From NCBI RefSeq assembly GCF_964340395.1, contig NC_135549.1, positions 30,613,332-30,677,331 on the forward strand: a stretch of 64,000 nucleotides of DNA, written 5' to 3'. The notes below the pieces were generated by a model. The model searched no databases, had not been told where the DNA came from, and was given only the letters and a program-made list of their open reading frames with translations. Of this stretch, positions 1-15,459 are shown piece by piece (within the stretch, counting starts at the first letter, position 1; each line of letters begins with the position of its first letter). The DNA comes from Glandiceps talaboti. Its lineage: Eukaryota; Hemichordata; Enteropneusta; Spengelidae. A program made the position numbers and the translations under genes.

Positions 1-219
1 TTAAAACTTGGACCCCAAGACATGATAGGCACTGAAATCAAATAAAATACACACGGCATGTCAGTTGACTGTAAAAATATCCTTGTGTATGTTTACCATC
101 ACTCTCTATACATGCAGTCAATCAAAATAATATAATAATTACACAAATGTTTCATTTCTCAAATATCTGTATTGAATTTGGAACAGGTATTTCTGAATGT
201 TTCTGTGTTTATTAAGTTT

Positions 220-346
220 ATGTATGTATGTATGTATGTATGTATGTATGTATGTATGTATGTATGTATGTATGTTTGTGTGTTTATGTATGCACGTACG
301 TACGTACGTACGTACGTACATATGCATGCATGTATGAATGTATGTA

Positions 347-419
<73 letters not shown>

Positions 420-440
420 AGGTAGGTACCGGTAGGTAGG
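220..440. repeat. Compound microsatellite (TGTA)n-(GTAC)n-(TG)n
   Basis: About 50 bp of TGTA repeats are followed by a short run of GTAC and then about 70 bp of pure TG, ending in GGTA-rich sequence. Cys/Val/Tyr- and His/Thr-rich reading frames on both strands are by-products of the repeat. Confidence 0.95.
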
Positions 441-483
441 TATGTATATACAATATAAATGTGAGTGTGTGTGGTGTACATTA

Positions 484-603
<120 letters not shown>

Positions 604-669
604 CTAATTAATCACTCAAACTAAACATTAATAACCAATCAGACATCATTACCAACAATCACAACTTTC

Positions 670-1344
670 TGACTGCGATTCACTTCGTCCCATTTTCAAC
701 TTGTGTCATTTCAACTTGCCCCATTTTCAACTCGCCCCATTTTTAACTCATCCCATTTTCAACTCGCCCCAACAACACTAGGAAACGTTTATAAATCTAA
801 ACGATACATGGACTCGAAGTACGGGGACCGAAACATTTACATGATTTTACCTACGTAGCAGTTGAAGCGTAGCAAATGTAACATTTCGTAGCAGAAAGTG
901 GTGTGGGTTTTGGCTAAGTGTTTGGTAGATCTAGAACTTATACTAGCACAACAACTTTCCTCAGTCATGGAATATCACTTTTCACATTAGGACTTAATGT
1001 TTACAACCCAAATAAGAAATAATAATGATAATAACCAGGGAGAATATTAGTGACTGACACGCTTACGAGCTCCGCACATATGGGTTTTGGCGACGTGTCT
1101 CCTCTCCCTAGTTAACGCAACTAAGTATTGTAGTATCACTGTATGTGTTTACAGTGCAAGTGGTACTTCATTAGTGGAATACGAGATACCACAGACCCTC
1201 CAAACTGAGTACTACTAGCTTCGATTTCATATATGCACAGGTAAATTATATTGTAAAGAGTTGGGGCGAGTTGAAAATGGGGCGAGTTGAAAATTGGACG
1301 AGTTGAAATGGGACGAGTTGAAATTGGGACGAGTTGATCCGTCA
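670..1344. mobile_element. Inverted-repeat element with 15-16 bp subrepeats in its ends
   Basis: The left end carries about five tandem copies of a unit close to TTTCAACTCGCCCCAT, and the right end carries the same unit about five times in inverted orientation. The outer termini also pair: TGAC, a short AT-containing stretch, then CTCGTCCCA or a close variant. A fragment of the same end occurs at 57804. There is no coding capacity, so this is a MITE or foldback-type non-autonomous DNA element. No clear target duplication was found. Confidence 0.65.
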
Positions 1345-1500
1345 CCCAACTTTCTCTATCCTTGCCTGAAAATATATATACAATATATTTTTTAATTCAT
1401 CTGTCCTGATTCAAAGTAAGGTTATGTATGAACATGTCAGTGCAGATGTTTAAATCAGTTGAGATAGGAATGACTTCAGTACACAGTAACAGCTGGTTTA

Positions 1501-2933
<1,433 letters not shown>

Positions 2934-2952
2934 CTTGATTTTGATCGTATCG

Positions 2953-2965
2953 TGACCCATGACCT
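2953..2965 (-). promoter_or_regulatory. DR1 nuclear-receptor site 1
   Basis: The minus strand reads AGGTCA T GGGTCA, a direct repeat with one-base spacing. This is the consensus bound by HNF4, COUP-TF and RXR heterodimers including PPAR-RXR. It lies about 20 bp upstream of the MKLN1 start codon and about 310 bp upstream of the CPT2 start codon. Binding is inferred only. Confidence 0.5.
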
Positions 2966-3197
2966 TCATACTCCTCAACTTACCAAAGTTTATTTTACAG
3001 CCTCATACAGGCTAGGTAATGAAAGATAGGGCTCCAAATAACAATATAACGTTGCACATTACATTGCACTTAAATGAGATATATAAATTGTACAAAGGAA
3101 AATTTGAAGACCACGATATCTTATCATGTACTCGATAACTCAAGATATTTACATATGAATATTCCTACTAAGTTAGAGAGTTTTATGTTCAGAGTAA

Positions 3198-3210
3198 AGG
3201 TCAAGGGTTA
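3198..3210 (+). promoter_or_regulatory. DR1 nuclear-receptor site 2
   Basis: The plus strand reads AGGTCA A GGGTTA, preceded by AA: a DR1 with one mismatch in the second half-site. It is 66 bp upstream of the CPT2 ATG. In mammals, fatty-acid-oxidation genes are commonly controlled through DR1 elements by PPAR/RXR and HNF4. Confidence 0.5.
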
Positions 3211-3276
3211 AACTACTTTCCACAATAATTTACCGGTGTGTTAGTGGTGAAATTACTGGCAACGGCAACGGAGAAA

Positions 3277-3357
3277 ATGGCTGGTTTACAACGGATTGTT
3301 AGTGCTAAACCATCTTTGGGTGCAGCAGTTAAATGGAACGGCGTAGCAGCTTGTCAG
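3277..3357 (+). CDS. CPT2: CPT2 exon 1
   Basis: Codons 1-27, [10 protein letters not shown] onward: Arg/Lys-containing and without acidic residues, as expected of a mitochondrial leader. Donor CAG|GTAAAA, phase 0. Confidence 0.85.
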
Positions 3358-6300
3358 GTAAAATACAGAGATGTCAGTTGAACTATGTTATAATGACATT
3401 AACATTTTATTTTGACCTTAATTTGTAACACAGTTACAATTCTACCACCGAACTCGTGATATCCATTTCGTTTATTTATTTTTTTTGATAAAGTTTCTTG
3501 TGGGGCATCAGAAAGTTTTTGTACAATTTTATCAAAGTAAAAATAAAATTATCACTAAGCCCAGTCACTACAAACACACTCTGTGTTACAAATATATATC
3601 TTTAATCTCTTTAATCTGTACAGTACATGTTAAATCTGACCTGATATGACCTGACATGTAATTATTACTGTATAATTATGTGATAAAGGTCTGTTATCTG
3701 GAGATGTCATAAACTATGAAATTATGCCATGATGTAGATAAAGTTGTCTCACTGGGGAGATCATTGCTCAATGCAATATTTGTAGCAGAGCATTATTCAT
3801 CATATGTGTCTGAAGATCACAGAAATGTGACAAATTTAATCAATGGAGTACATTTGTATGAATTAATGGTACAAGTTGAACAACAACAAACTAAGAAAGG
3901 AAACAATAAAATCCAGCCAAAACTGTAGGTGTGTGTGTGTCACTGTCACAAGTTACAAGGTACACATTTCTGTGATCTGAATAATGCTCTGCTACAAATA
4001 TTGCATTGAGCAATGATCTCCCCAGTGAAACAACTTTATCTACATCATGGCATAGTTTCATAGTTTATGACATCTCCAGATAACAGACCTTTATCACATA
4101 ATACAGTAATAATTACATGTCAGGTCATATCAGGTCAGATTTAACATGTACAGATTAAAGACTATGTCAAAATAATTTGAAAACATTTGGAATGTATACC
4201 TGATTCTAGCAAAAAAACATGGTGTATCCATCCCAGTGAATGGTGTGGGAACTTTGTACTTTGTGCTCAACACTCTGTTGACAATTGTAATCTGTAACTT
4301 CAGTTTGAACAAGTTGACCAGTAGCAGTACCTGTTGAAAGCATATACTTGTTGGTAAATTTTCACCTCTTGACCCAAAATGAGCTTTTCAGTCAATTTCG
4401 ACATTGTGTAGCTAAAGGTTAAGTGTACTTTATGTACATGCATTAATATATGGAAATCCCCAAGTCTTATTTTCAACCATACCATACATGTACATCTGTA
4501 AATTATAACATGTATGTACAATGTATGTATCATATGCAGTAATATAAAAGTTAAACCCAATACTATGGTTTGCTAACACAGGGGAATTTTCATTTGAAGA
4601 TGTATGTACATGTACATTTCAGCATTCACAAATCCGTGTACATTTGTAAATAATACATGTATATGTAAATTAAAAATGTATTTTTCAGTCCATGCAAGTC
4701 TGCGTACATGTACATTTGTACATCTACACATATTGAAATGTGTACTTACTAAAAAAGGAGCCGTGATCATACAATAGTATTACATTCACTGTAACCAATC
4801 AAAACCCCCTAGAAGTGAACGATTGTGCCCTTTCTATCAAAATAGACAAACTTGTAGAAGATGAATATCACTTTTGTCTTGCCAGTCCAACATATGATGA
4901 CTTAAGAAGGAAGTATATTCTAGATTATTTTTTCGACCCACCCGTTCTTTATAAGTTTTATATATATTAACAGCAAAACATGGACATTTAATTAGACAAA
5001 ATTCATGATATGTTTACTTTGCTTTTCAAAAAAGAGCTTCATTGATAATTAGATATGATGGTAAACTACTGTACACATTTTAGTTTATAATCTTTGTATG
5101 TAAAGGTCGGTGGCCTAATATGAATAAAAGCATATCAACAAACATTGATAGAATTAATTAAAAAAACATTGACAACATAACACATTTCATAATCAAGTCA
5201 TAATGTCTAAACAGATTGAATGATTGGTTCAAACTTGTTATATACCAAGTGGCTGGACTATGTTCTGCCATCTACATATCTTGGAAATCTTGGAAAAATG
5301 AACGACATATTTTCCATCATGAGTCTTAAACATTTTAAATTAACATTACTTTGTAACAAAAAACTCCAACTCATCAAATCACGTAAAAAATTTAGAGGTC
5401 ATTATTCAATTTTTTTTGAATAAAGAACAGAAAGATTTCTAAATCCATTCCATATTATCGATATCAACTACAAAATGGCCGCCAAGTACTGTATTATTAA
5501 AATATAGCATGGAAATATGATAAAAATACAATTTCGTCGAAATGTGTTGAACCAGTGAACATCCAAATTTTTGTAATAATTTCAAAGGCACTAGAAAATA
5601 ATATAAACTAGAACTTCCATATTGCAAAGTTTTAAGTGATTTAAATGACTTTAATTTGTATATAAATTGGTGTTCTGTATCAAATATAAATTCTGTATAC
5701 ATGTATGTTTTATTGACAGACCCCTTTCAGTGGAAATTTACAGCGAGTGAAAGGTGACAGAAAGTGTTACAGGTATGTGCATGTTGCTTAGTAATGCTAC
5801 TAGTTATATACATGTATGTAGCTAGAATGGTTTGCTTTCGTTGTTGTTGGGAGGATACATTAACTGTTTCCTTCTGATGAACTGATTTACTTGTTTACTA
5901 GACTAAGTATATTTTATAGTAGTCTTTGATGGTACTGTAAACTCTTGTTCGACATCCACATGTAAACAGTACAAATAAAATGTCAATATCTGTCCAAAAA
6001 AAATCTAAATACTGACATTTCCACTGATGGACAATTCAACAAAGCCTGTCAATGCAACATGATTGATTAATCAAAATATTACTCTATAAGCTTAGTTATA
6101 TTAGGAGAATTGTACAAATTTAAAGTAAACTTGAAGTTATGTTGAACATTTTTATCATTGTGGTATACTGACATAGTGACATACATGTACTAAGTGCGAC
6201 TTTTTGTTCTAAAACCTACAATGGTTTGAATACTATAAACTTCAATTTTTTTTTGTCACTTTATAATTAGTTCTTCCTCACCATCAATCGAATACCTCCA

Positions 6301-9300
6301 TCATAGTATTGTGCCTACCATGCATTTCCAACCAAGTCTTCCAAGATTACCAATTCCTAAACTAGAAGACACACATAATAGGTACTTGCAGTCACAGAGA
6401 GTGCTACTGGATGATGAACAGTTTGCTAAAACAAGCAAACTAATGGAGGAATTTATCAAAGGTGAAGGAAAAGGTAAGTAAAGGGATCTTGTATTGTCAC
6501 AGCAAGTTTCTAAGTACGAAAGAAATACCTTCTAAGTTCTTTTCTTCTGTACATAGGGAAATCTGTCTTGAAAACTCATAATTTTAGTTTCACCATGTTC
6601 CCTAGTAATACTAAGGAAACTATAATTGTACACATCCAAAATGAATCCATATTTTGACATTACTCAGTTCTCAGCATTGATTTAAAAACAGAAATATTGT
6701 GTTTGAATACTTTTACAATGTTTTCTTTTTCCGAGTCTGTAATTTATTTAACACAGTTTTTAGTTCAGGGAAATTTCCTATGGCTTGGACAGAGGGCATT
6801 ATTTTCCTTAAGTCATTGAAGTTATCTTTTGTTCCAGATGTCCAACGATATAGTGTACATTCACATTATTTTGTACAAAAATGATTTTATTCACTTTGGA
6901 TCATCTTTCTTAGATTAAATGCACTGAGGTGGAAAAGTAGAACATTACTTTGTTTCTTCTTTCAAGTAACTCCAAAACTAAAATTAACTACATAAAAAAC
7001 TTCAGTTTATTAACTTTCGATTGTTTTTGATGTCTGAAGGACATGCATTTTGTTTTATGTGCAGTCTTTTGTGTGAAATGTTAACCTTGAATCTACTTTC
7101 TTGTTGTTCAAATCCTCTGAGGTGGAAAGCACTCACAACATTCAACCAGTTTCTTCATTCAAGCATTACAGCAAATAAATATCTTGATATAGTTTTCATG
7201 AAGTCCTTGTGTATGAGGGACTTATGAGCACATCTAGAAACTTAAATTTGAAGAAAAAAGTGAAAGTGATAATACTGGTATTCCAAAATTTGAATGAATG
7301 GTAAAGACATGTTTTCACTTCATTTGAACTTTTATGATGTGCAAAAAATGGTTCATAATAGTTACATATAAATGTAAAATATTGTTTTATTATTTTGATG
7401 GGAAAATGATAATATTAAAGTTGATTATTGCTATTTGTGTTATTTTCATTATTTTTAATAGGGTTGAATGATGAACTTATTGCTATTGACAAAAAGAATA
7501 AACATACAAGTTATATCACAGGTAAAGTACACTCACATTTGGTTATATCACAGGTAAAGTACACTCACATTTGGTTATATCACAGGTAAAGTACACTCAC
7601 ATTTGGTTATATCACAGGTAAAGTACACTCACATTTGGTTATATCACAGGTAAAGTACACTCACATTTCTTGTTTAGTACTCAATACATTTTGTAAGTGT
7701 TATATAAAAAAAGTTGCTCAAGAGCCCCCCCCCCCCCCAAAAAAAAAAAATGATCCTGCATAATCTGTTTGACTAGTGATCAGCTGGCACTAATGTGAGA
7801 ACCTGAGATTGAATCATGGGTCTCCAGCAATGAGTGGTACACAAGTGTAATTCAACCTTGTCAAAAGAACCATAGTCAAATCAGAGACTAATGGCATTTT
7901 TAAAGATAACAAGTCTACTCCACTAGTTGTAGACTGTTGACAGTTGTCCCAAGTTTTTTCTGAAGGGTATAGTATTTATGTATGCATGAATAATCAGTGT
8001 TCAACCATAGAATACATTATTTCTACTATTTCCCATGATTCAATAGCCCCTAGCAAAGACAACCAGCCTATAAATGCACAAGATGAAATTGATGTTTCTC
8101 TGAAATCTCAAGTAATTGTAGGTGATGTACAATCATGAAATTATTCTCCAGAACCCATATTTTATGGAAATGCCTCTATTTCCTGGAGTAGCATTCTCCT
8201 TTAAAAATGTCTAATGACTTTTTACATAGATTTGTACAAAATATTTGACACCAGTTGTTATGATACCTATGATGTATAACTATAATTGTTTGTAACTTGA
8301 CAGGACCTTGGTTCGATATGTACCTGGAAGCAAGAGATCCACTTGTTCTCAATTTTAATCCCTATATTTGTTTTAACATGGATAGTAGAGCGGAGTACAA
8401 CAATCAGGTTAGTGTAACTGTTAGTCTCAAATCAGTCTAAATTTCTATTAGGAATGTGTTTTCTGTTAATAGATATACCAAACATTTTTGACAAGGAAAC
8501 TACCCATCTTTTCCAAAATTTACCTTTTACATTTAAATATGTATGGAACATGGCTATTAAAAACTATCATTTCAGATATACATCTTGGCTGTAAATTTGT
8601 TGTACATTCTGTATTATTTAATATAAACTTTGCAGTTGGCATTAAAAAAAGCAGATGTTTAGATGCTTTGGACAAGAGTTATGTTATGTTATGTTATGTT
8701 TATTTATTAAAGTGTCATGTGTGGACTTACCCATAGCCACACCCAGCCCCTGGAGTCTTGAATATTACAGTTAGGTTGAATACCTAAAACACTGTTTTGT
8801 GAGTAGGTACCATCGAGAGATTTAGTCTGTAAGGTATGCCATGATGGAGTGCCCTCACTCATCGGTTAATTCTTTTCGGATAGAGCAGGCTGGTGGTGAG
8901 GGTGGAGTCATACAATGTATCTTCCAGTCTAGGACAGATTGAGGAGTCCTGAAAAAATGTCATGGTTTTATGTCAAGATCTAAATTTTGCAAACAAAGAA
9001 ATATAATTCAGACCTGTGTACCCTGTTTGATTATTGATCAAGTACCAATTTTGTCGTAATCTCTATTTAACAGATCTTCAAAACCTTTGAATTGAATTGT
9101 CAGCAAAATAAGCAAATTTAACTACACCAAATTTGGGGGAAAAGTCAACTCTCCAGTTTTTAGTTTTCAGAACAAAAGTCAATGTGTGACACTTGACAAA
9201 AACTACTGTTCTGAAAAGATAGTGAATCAAAAATATGAGCACATGAGGTCATTCATAACTTAAGAGTCATACCTGCTTGTAATTTACATAAAATTGTAAA

Positions 9301-12300
9301 GTGTTCCATTCACTCCAGGTGATTGACATGTGAATTTCACCATAGACTAGGTAGTCAATCAAATCTCAACTCAGGCGACAGCGATCAGCAGTTGGCAGAC
9401 AACCACAACAATGGTCTGACATTCAAGAAAACATGTCATTTATTAATTAAAAGTAGGTATCATTTGGTAAACCAATAAGTTATATCTCCCTGTCAACAGG
9501 TTGTGAAATCAACTAATATGATAGTGTCAGCTATGAGATTCCTGAAAACCATCCGGGCTGGTAAACTGGAACCAGAAGTCTATCATCTCAACCCTGCTAA
9601 AAGTGACACAGAGTCATTCCGTAAAATAGTCAGGTAGGTAATGCTCAATGTTGTTAATCCACCTTTGGCTAAAATACAGACTCTGAGTCATGATGGTTGA
9701 ATGGTTGGCTTGTAATAATGATAACATATTTAAGCTTTGGCCTGTTGTCAATGCAAATCACTGTCAAATTAATGTCGGCTTTGATGAAAAGCATCACAGG
9801 CAGCATTTGAAGCATAATTTTATGTATGGGTAGTTGAAAACTGATATATAAAAATGTCGACTAAGGTTACAATAATTTAAAGTGAAATGAACCAGTGTTT
9901 CCTGCATTTTCATATCATATCCTATTCAATCATGTTTGTATGAAATCAAACAAGAACTTATTATGGAAGAATACTTTACAAAATAATGTAATTATCATTA
10001 AAAAGTAATCAAAAATTTTCATTTTGAATGATTGTGTTTTTTTTGCAGGTGGGTACCAAGTTCACTGTCATGGTATGCAGCCTATCTATATAAAGCGTTT
10101 CCACTTGATATGAGTCAATACAAGAATCTGTTCAACTCAACTAGAATACCTCACCAAGGGAAAGATGAACTGAGACTTGATACCGATGCTAGGCATATAT
10201 TAGTCATGAGGAATGGTCATTTCTATACATTTGATGTACTTGCTAAAGATGGTAAGCTATTCACGAGTTCTTTATTACTTTACCATGTACATACATGTAT
10301 ATCAAGATATTGGATTTGAGGATTTACATCAGTTGAATTTAATGCACGGTAATGTTAATATTGTAAATTTTCCAGTGTAAGAATGTCTCCACATTTTGTA
10401 ATGGTTATGGTTTACCATGTCAAGTTCAAACTAAAAACCAAATAATACAAATGTAGAGTTATATAGATCTATGCAGGATGAGAGATGTCTTGGCACAAAA
10501 AATGCCTGTCCTGCTCAGCCATGATTATTAAGATTTCTGGGTAAATTCTGTAGTAATGAATTATGTTATCAAAGATCACTCACATGGCATGTACAACAAC
10601 ATATCCTGGATTGGACACAGTCCCTCTATCATAGTCTATGTGATAGAGGGACTGTAGGTGAAAGAACACAAAGACTACCTACATATGGTATGTGGATTAG
10701 TCATTCCAAACTACATATGTATAATTATGGAATAATAAAGTACAGAGTGAAATAGTACTAATTACATGGTATTAAAGTAAAATTGGTGAAAAGATTCCCA
10801 CTTGAAAACGATAAAAATATATCCAACTATTAAAAGAAGGAAGTGGACATAAATCAAATCACTGTTTGGTAGAAAAATGTTGCAAGTTATGACGATAGAG
10901 AGATATTTCTTCAAAATATAATCTTATGGTTTTTTGGGTAAAATGGAGTTAAATTTAACCATGATTGATGTTATTTACATTGTACATTACTCCTAATACA
11001 CCTAGGTACCATTGTACCAGCTTCAGAAGTACAAGCCAACCTGGAATACATCTTATCAGACAACAGACCAACAGCTGAGTATCCTGTTGGAATGTTAACA
11101 TCCGAGGAACGTAACACATGGGCATCACTTAGACAAAACTTGGAGGATGCAGGCAATGCTGAGACACTGAAATTAGTAGATTCTGCAGTCTTCTGTTTGT
11201 GTTTAGATGACAATGAACCTGGTCTAGAAGACCCTGTTAAATTAACAAGAGCAATGTTACATGGTGATGGTGTGAATAGGTGAGATACAGTAATAGACAA
11301 CTTATCTACATTTTATGTTTCTGATATGTTACTTGTTGTTAACTTAACAGTATCTTTCACTGATGTGATGACCACAATGGAGTCTCATCCACTGCTTAGA
11401 CTGTGTCTGCCCCAAAAATGGGTGTACACTATTACTTGGTGTAAATGCTGTGTCTGTTAGTACCATTCCACATTGATGACTTCCATTGGTCAACAGAATC
11501 AGTCATACAGTTACAATTTGTATGTGCAATCTTATAGTCAGATGTTAATTGTTAAATAAATCAAATTTCCTGTTAGGTGGCTTGATAAATCATTTCAACT
11601 CATCATCTGCAAGGATGGTATAGCATCACTGAATTTCGAACATGCCTGGGGAGATGGTGTTGCTGTTGTCAGATTCATGAATGAAACTTACAAAGACACA
11701 ACAGAGAGACCAGCTTTAGCACCAGGTGACACTCCTGCAGCAATAGACTGTTCCCAAACTGTTAAAACAGTATGTATGACATAGATAGATTTATTTACAG
11801 TAACTTAATAGATGTAAATTCCCAAGTTCTTTCTTTCTTGTCGAGATAGACAAGTTTCAATCTATTCAGTGATACTTGTCTTTTCTGTCCACACTAGATC
11901 TGACAGAATGATTTAATTTTTTTTAAAGATGTTGAATGATTCAAACTTGAGGAGAGGTGGAAAAGAGGAACTCATGTAGTGGTCATGATGAACAAAATGT
12001 AAATTATCAATTTGTACCTGTGATTATTTGCATCAGCGTGCATACTGCATATACCTATTTGGTATTTGTACTACAGTGCATACCTGTACATGTAATAGGC
12101 ATGCAAGCACTCTGTGTATGCAAAATCACATGTTCACATGATTACAGCCACATAAATCAAAGATATCCTAAATTTTCAGTGAATAAACAGATTTTAGTAG
12201 TAGGTCTACTTTCAAGCTGACATTTGCAACAAACTTAAAATTGATGTTCTTAATTCCAGGCCCACCATTTCATGTACAAAAGAGTGGGGTTTTTTTAGGT

Positions 12301-15300
12301 TTAAAAAAAAAGAAAAAAAAGTTTTCTCTTTAATGATTAATTTAGTAATGAAGCAATCTTTGATTTGTGTCAAATCTTAAAATAAATGGATTTTGATATT
12401 CACAGATGTAGTATTGTTTTACTTTTCACAGTTAGAATGGAATTTGACTCCAGCAATCAAGGAAGGGATAGAAGCAGCTACTAAGAAATTCATCAACAGT
12501 ACATCATCACTGGGAATTCAAGCAATGGAAAATAGAAAACTTAACAAAGGTGTCTTCAAGCAGTATAACGTTAGTCCTGATGCCATGATGCAACTTTCAT
12601 TCCAGGTTTGTACCATGTATTACCATCTTTCCATGGTGTAGCTACCTTTCTGAGCAGATTTCATTCCAGGTTTGTACCTATGATGGATTCGCATCCATAA
12701 TACCATGTTTAAAAGGTCTTAGATTTCTGAACAGATAATATATATACTTTATATATATATACTTTATTATCCAATACAATGGAAATTTGCCTTCGGCACC
12801 AGGCTACAATGACAATAACGACAAAAACAACTTACAGAAACAGCAGAGTAAAAAGACGGAATACACACAAATTGAATATAAACTGTCCAAGACTGACTAA
12901 AAGTCTCGACTGACAGGTGTTGGAGCCCTGCTCCTTGTCAGTGATTTCGGCATATTTGCGTTTAAAACAGCGACAGCAGATGGGACAAACGACTTCTTAA
13001 ATATATTTTTCTTTGCCCTAGGCACCAGCAACCGGCGACCTGAAGGCAGATACTGAAATCTGTCATATAGTGGGTGGGATGGGTCTTTTAGAATTGACAG
13101 ACCTTTCCTACGGAGAGCCTGTTTGTACAGATCTCCAAGCTCAGTGAACCTTACCCCGACAAGTCTGCTACACATATTCACAATTCTCGAAAGTCTTGTC
13201 TTATCTCTAACGGAAAGGTGACCAAACCAAGAGACAATATTAAATGTCAAAACACTCTCAATACAGCAGTGATAAACAGAAACTAGAATATGTGTGCTAA
13301 CATCGAAGCTCTTGAGTTTCCTCAAAAGAAAAAGGCGTTGATGAGCCTTTTTGTATATACTATCGGTGTTTATCCTGAAATTGAGGTCCTGATCTAAGTG
13401 AGAACCCAAATACTTGAACGATGACACTATTTCCACATTTTGACCGTCAATATTAATGGGTACGATTGTATCTGACTTTCTACGATTATCAAGAACTAAT
13501 TCTTTTCTCTTTGCAATATTCAACGTAAGAAAATTATCTTTGAACCAAGAGCAAAGATGACCTATTTCAAGGAAGTAGTTTGACAAGGAATCTTCATCAT
13601 AATATGTATTCATACCAATCTGTACAACCATACATCAATTTCACGATGCCAGTCTATTCAGATGTGTAGCAATCTATTTTAAACCATGTCATAACATTTA
13701 TAACATTATTTTAGTTAAAGTTCACAAATCTCTAAATTTTCAGGTAATCCTTTTAATACCCTCAGCAAAAAAAATGCAAGTACACTAGAGAAGACTCGTC
13801 TATCACCACAAGATGTGTGACTTGTGATTTTTTTAAATATGATTGTGAAACTGTGTGATTTGTTTGAATACCCAGATGGCTTACTACAAACTAACAGGTA
13901 GAACAGTTGCTACCTATGAATCATGCAGTACTGCAGCCTTTAAACATGGACGTACTGAGACACTGAGATCAGGAACTATAGAAACCAAGGCATGTACTGA
14001 AGCTTTCAGTCAATCTGGAGTTAGTAATGAAGAGAAACATAAACTCCTACAGGCCTGCTCTACTAAACACAACCAGTTGACAAAGGATGCTGCAATGGGT
14101 AAGCTCATTTAGTTCCTAATTACTGATCATGTCACTTCATGCCATGATTATAATATGTATAATAAACAGCACCATCTATAGCGTGAATAAGACTGACTAG
14201 TTGCAGTTGCAAACTCTAATCGTACCAAAGTATGTTGTTTGGTTGCTTCATTCACATAACTACATACCAGCAGAAAGTTAGGTCATAATACTCTATTTCT
14301 ACCCCCTCCCCCTAACAAAAGAGATTAAGTGCACAATAGATAATAGTTTCCATAAAAAATATGAACCTTTATATTAGCCTAATAATATGTAGCAGTAACA
14401 AAGAATCATGGTTGTAGAAGTCATGGTGAAAGTACTATTAATTATAACACAATCATGACTTGAAATTAATGGGTAATAGTGGAAGTATGTATTGACATCT
14501 TCATTGGTTTCACAAACAATTATATTGAGATCAATGACTGCCAAAATATGTAATCAAATGTAATAACCTGTACAATTAGTGACACTTGTATAATAAACTA
14601 AGAGCTATTGGAGAGGAAGAGGTGATGGGTAAAGTAACCACATCATCAGCTACAATAAACAGAATTACAAAAAGAATGGTGATTGTTCACCCTATATTTG
14701 AATGGAATAATCCACACATACAATTTGTAAACAATTGTGTTCTATTGGACAGCAGTGCATGATGGGTATAGAATGTAATGATATCATCAATAACTTTCCA
14801 TGCAAACAATCATTGGTGAATTGTTCTATTCAAATGGAAATTCCTTCTGTGAAAGAATACTGATTGTCCACGTACATTGAAATGGAATAATCCTCTAACT
14901 GTACAGCAATGTATGATGGGTATAGAAATGATGTAATGACATGATTGGTCACTTTCAACTTGCAAAGAATCATGGGTAGAATAGTCATTGTCAGTTCATT
15001 CTTTGTTTGAATAGAACAAGTTTGTACTTCAGTGTACATCACTTTTTGTAGTGTTATGGACTGTATTATTCTGGAAACGTGAGTTCTAATGATAATACAT
15101 GTAGTAGGACTAATTTACAGCAAGTACCAGTGAGTATAGTCTTGTAGAATTCTTTTCTTCTGAATATATTGAGTAGTAATTTAAAAGAAAATGATAGACT
15201 TTGAAATTAGAATAGGTCTTAGAATAGATGAGTATGCAGTGCCATCATAATTTCTACTAGCTAAGGATTTAATTATTTAATATTATATGAATTTTAACAT

Positions 15301-15426
15301 TTGATAAATTTTAGCATCAATTATAATTTACATCAATGTCATCATAATTGTTTTAGTTTTCTTGGCACAACAGAAAAGAAGTTTATACAATTGTCATAGG
15401 AATTTGTCACCCTATCTGCCTGGCCG

Positions 15427-15459
<33 letters not shown>

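Larger units (their letters stand above)
2934..3276. promoter_or_regulatory. Shared MKLN1-CPT2 bidirectional promoter region
   Basis: The two start codons are 343 bp apart and point away from each other, so both promoters must lie in or overlap this gap or the 5' exons. It contains two DR1-like sites, annotated separately, and no obvious TATA box placed for either gene. Transcription starts cannot be read from the sequence. Confidence 0.75.
3358..5719. other. CPT2 intron 1
   Basis: Holds a large foldback element (3609-4161) and a LINE remnant (4800-5125). Much of the rest is AT-rich and dense in ACATGTA-type words without other recognisable structure. Confidence 0.75.

Noticed and set aside
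139-481. Several Cys/Val/Tyr and His/Thr frames at the left edge
   Set aside because: Produced by TGTA and TG microsatellites on both strands.
3716-3928. 70-codon plus-strand frame
   Set aside because: It overlaps the left arm and centre of a foldback element.
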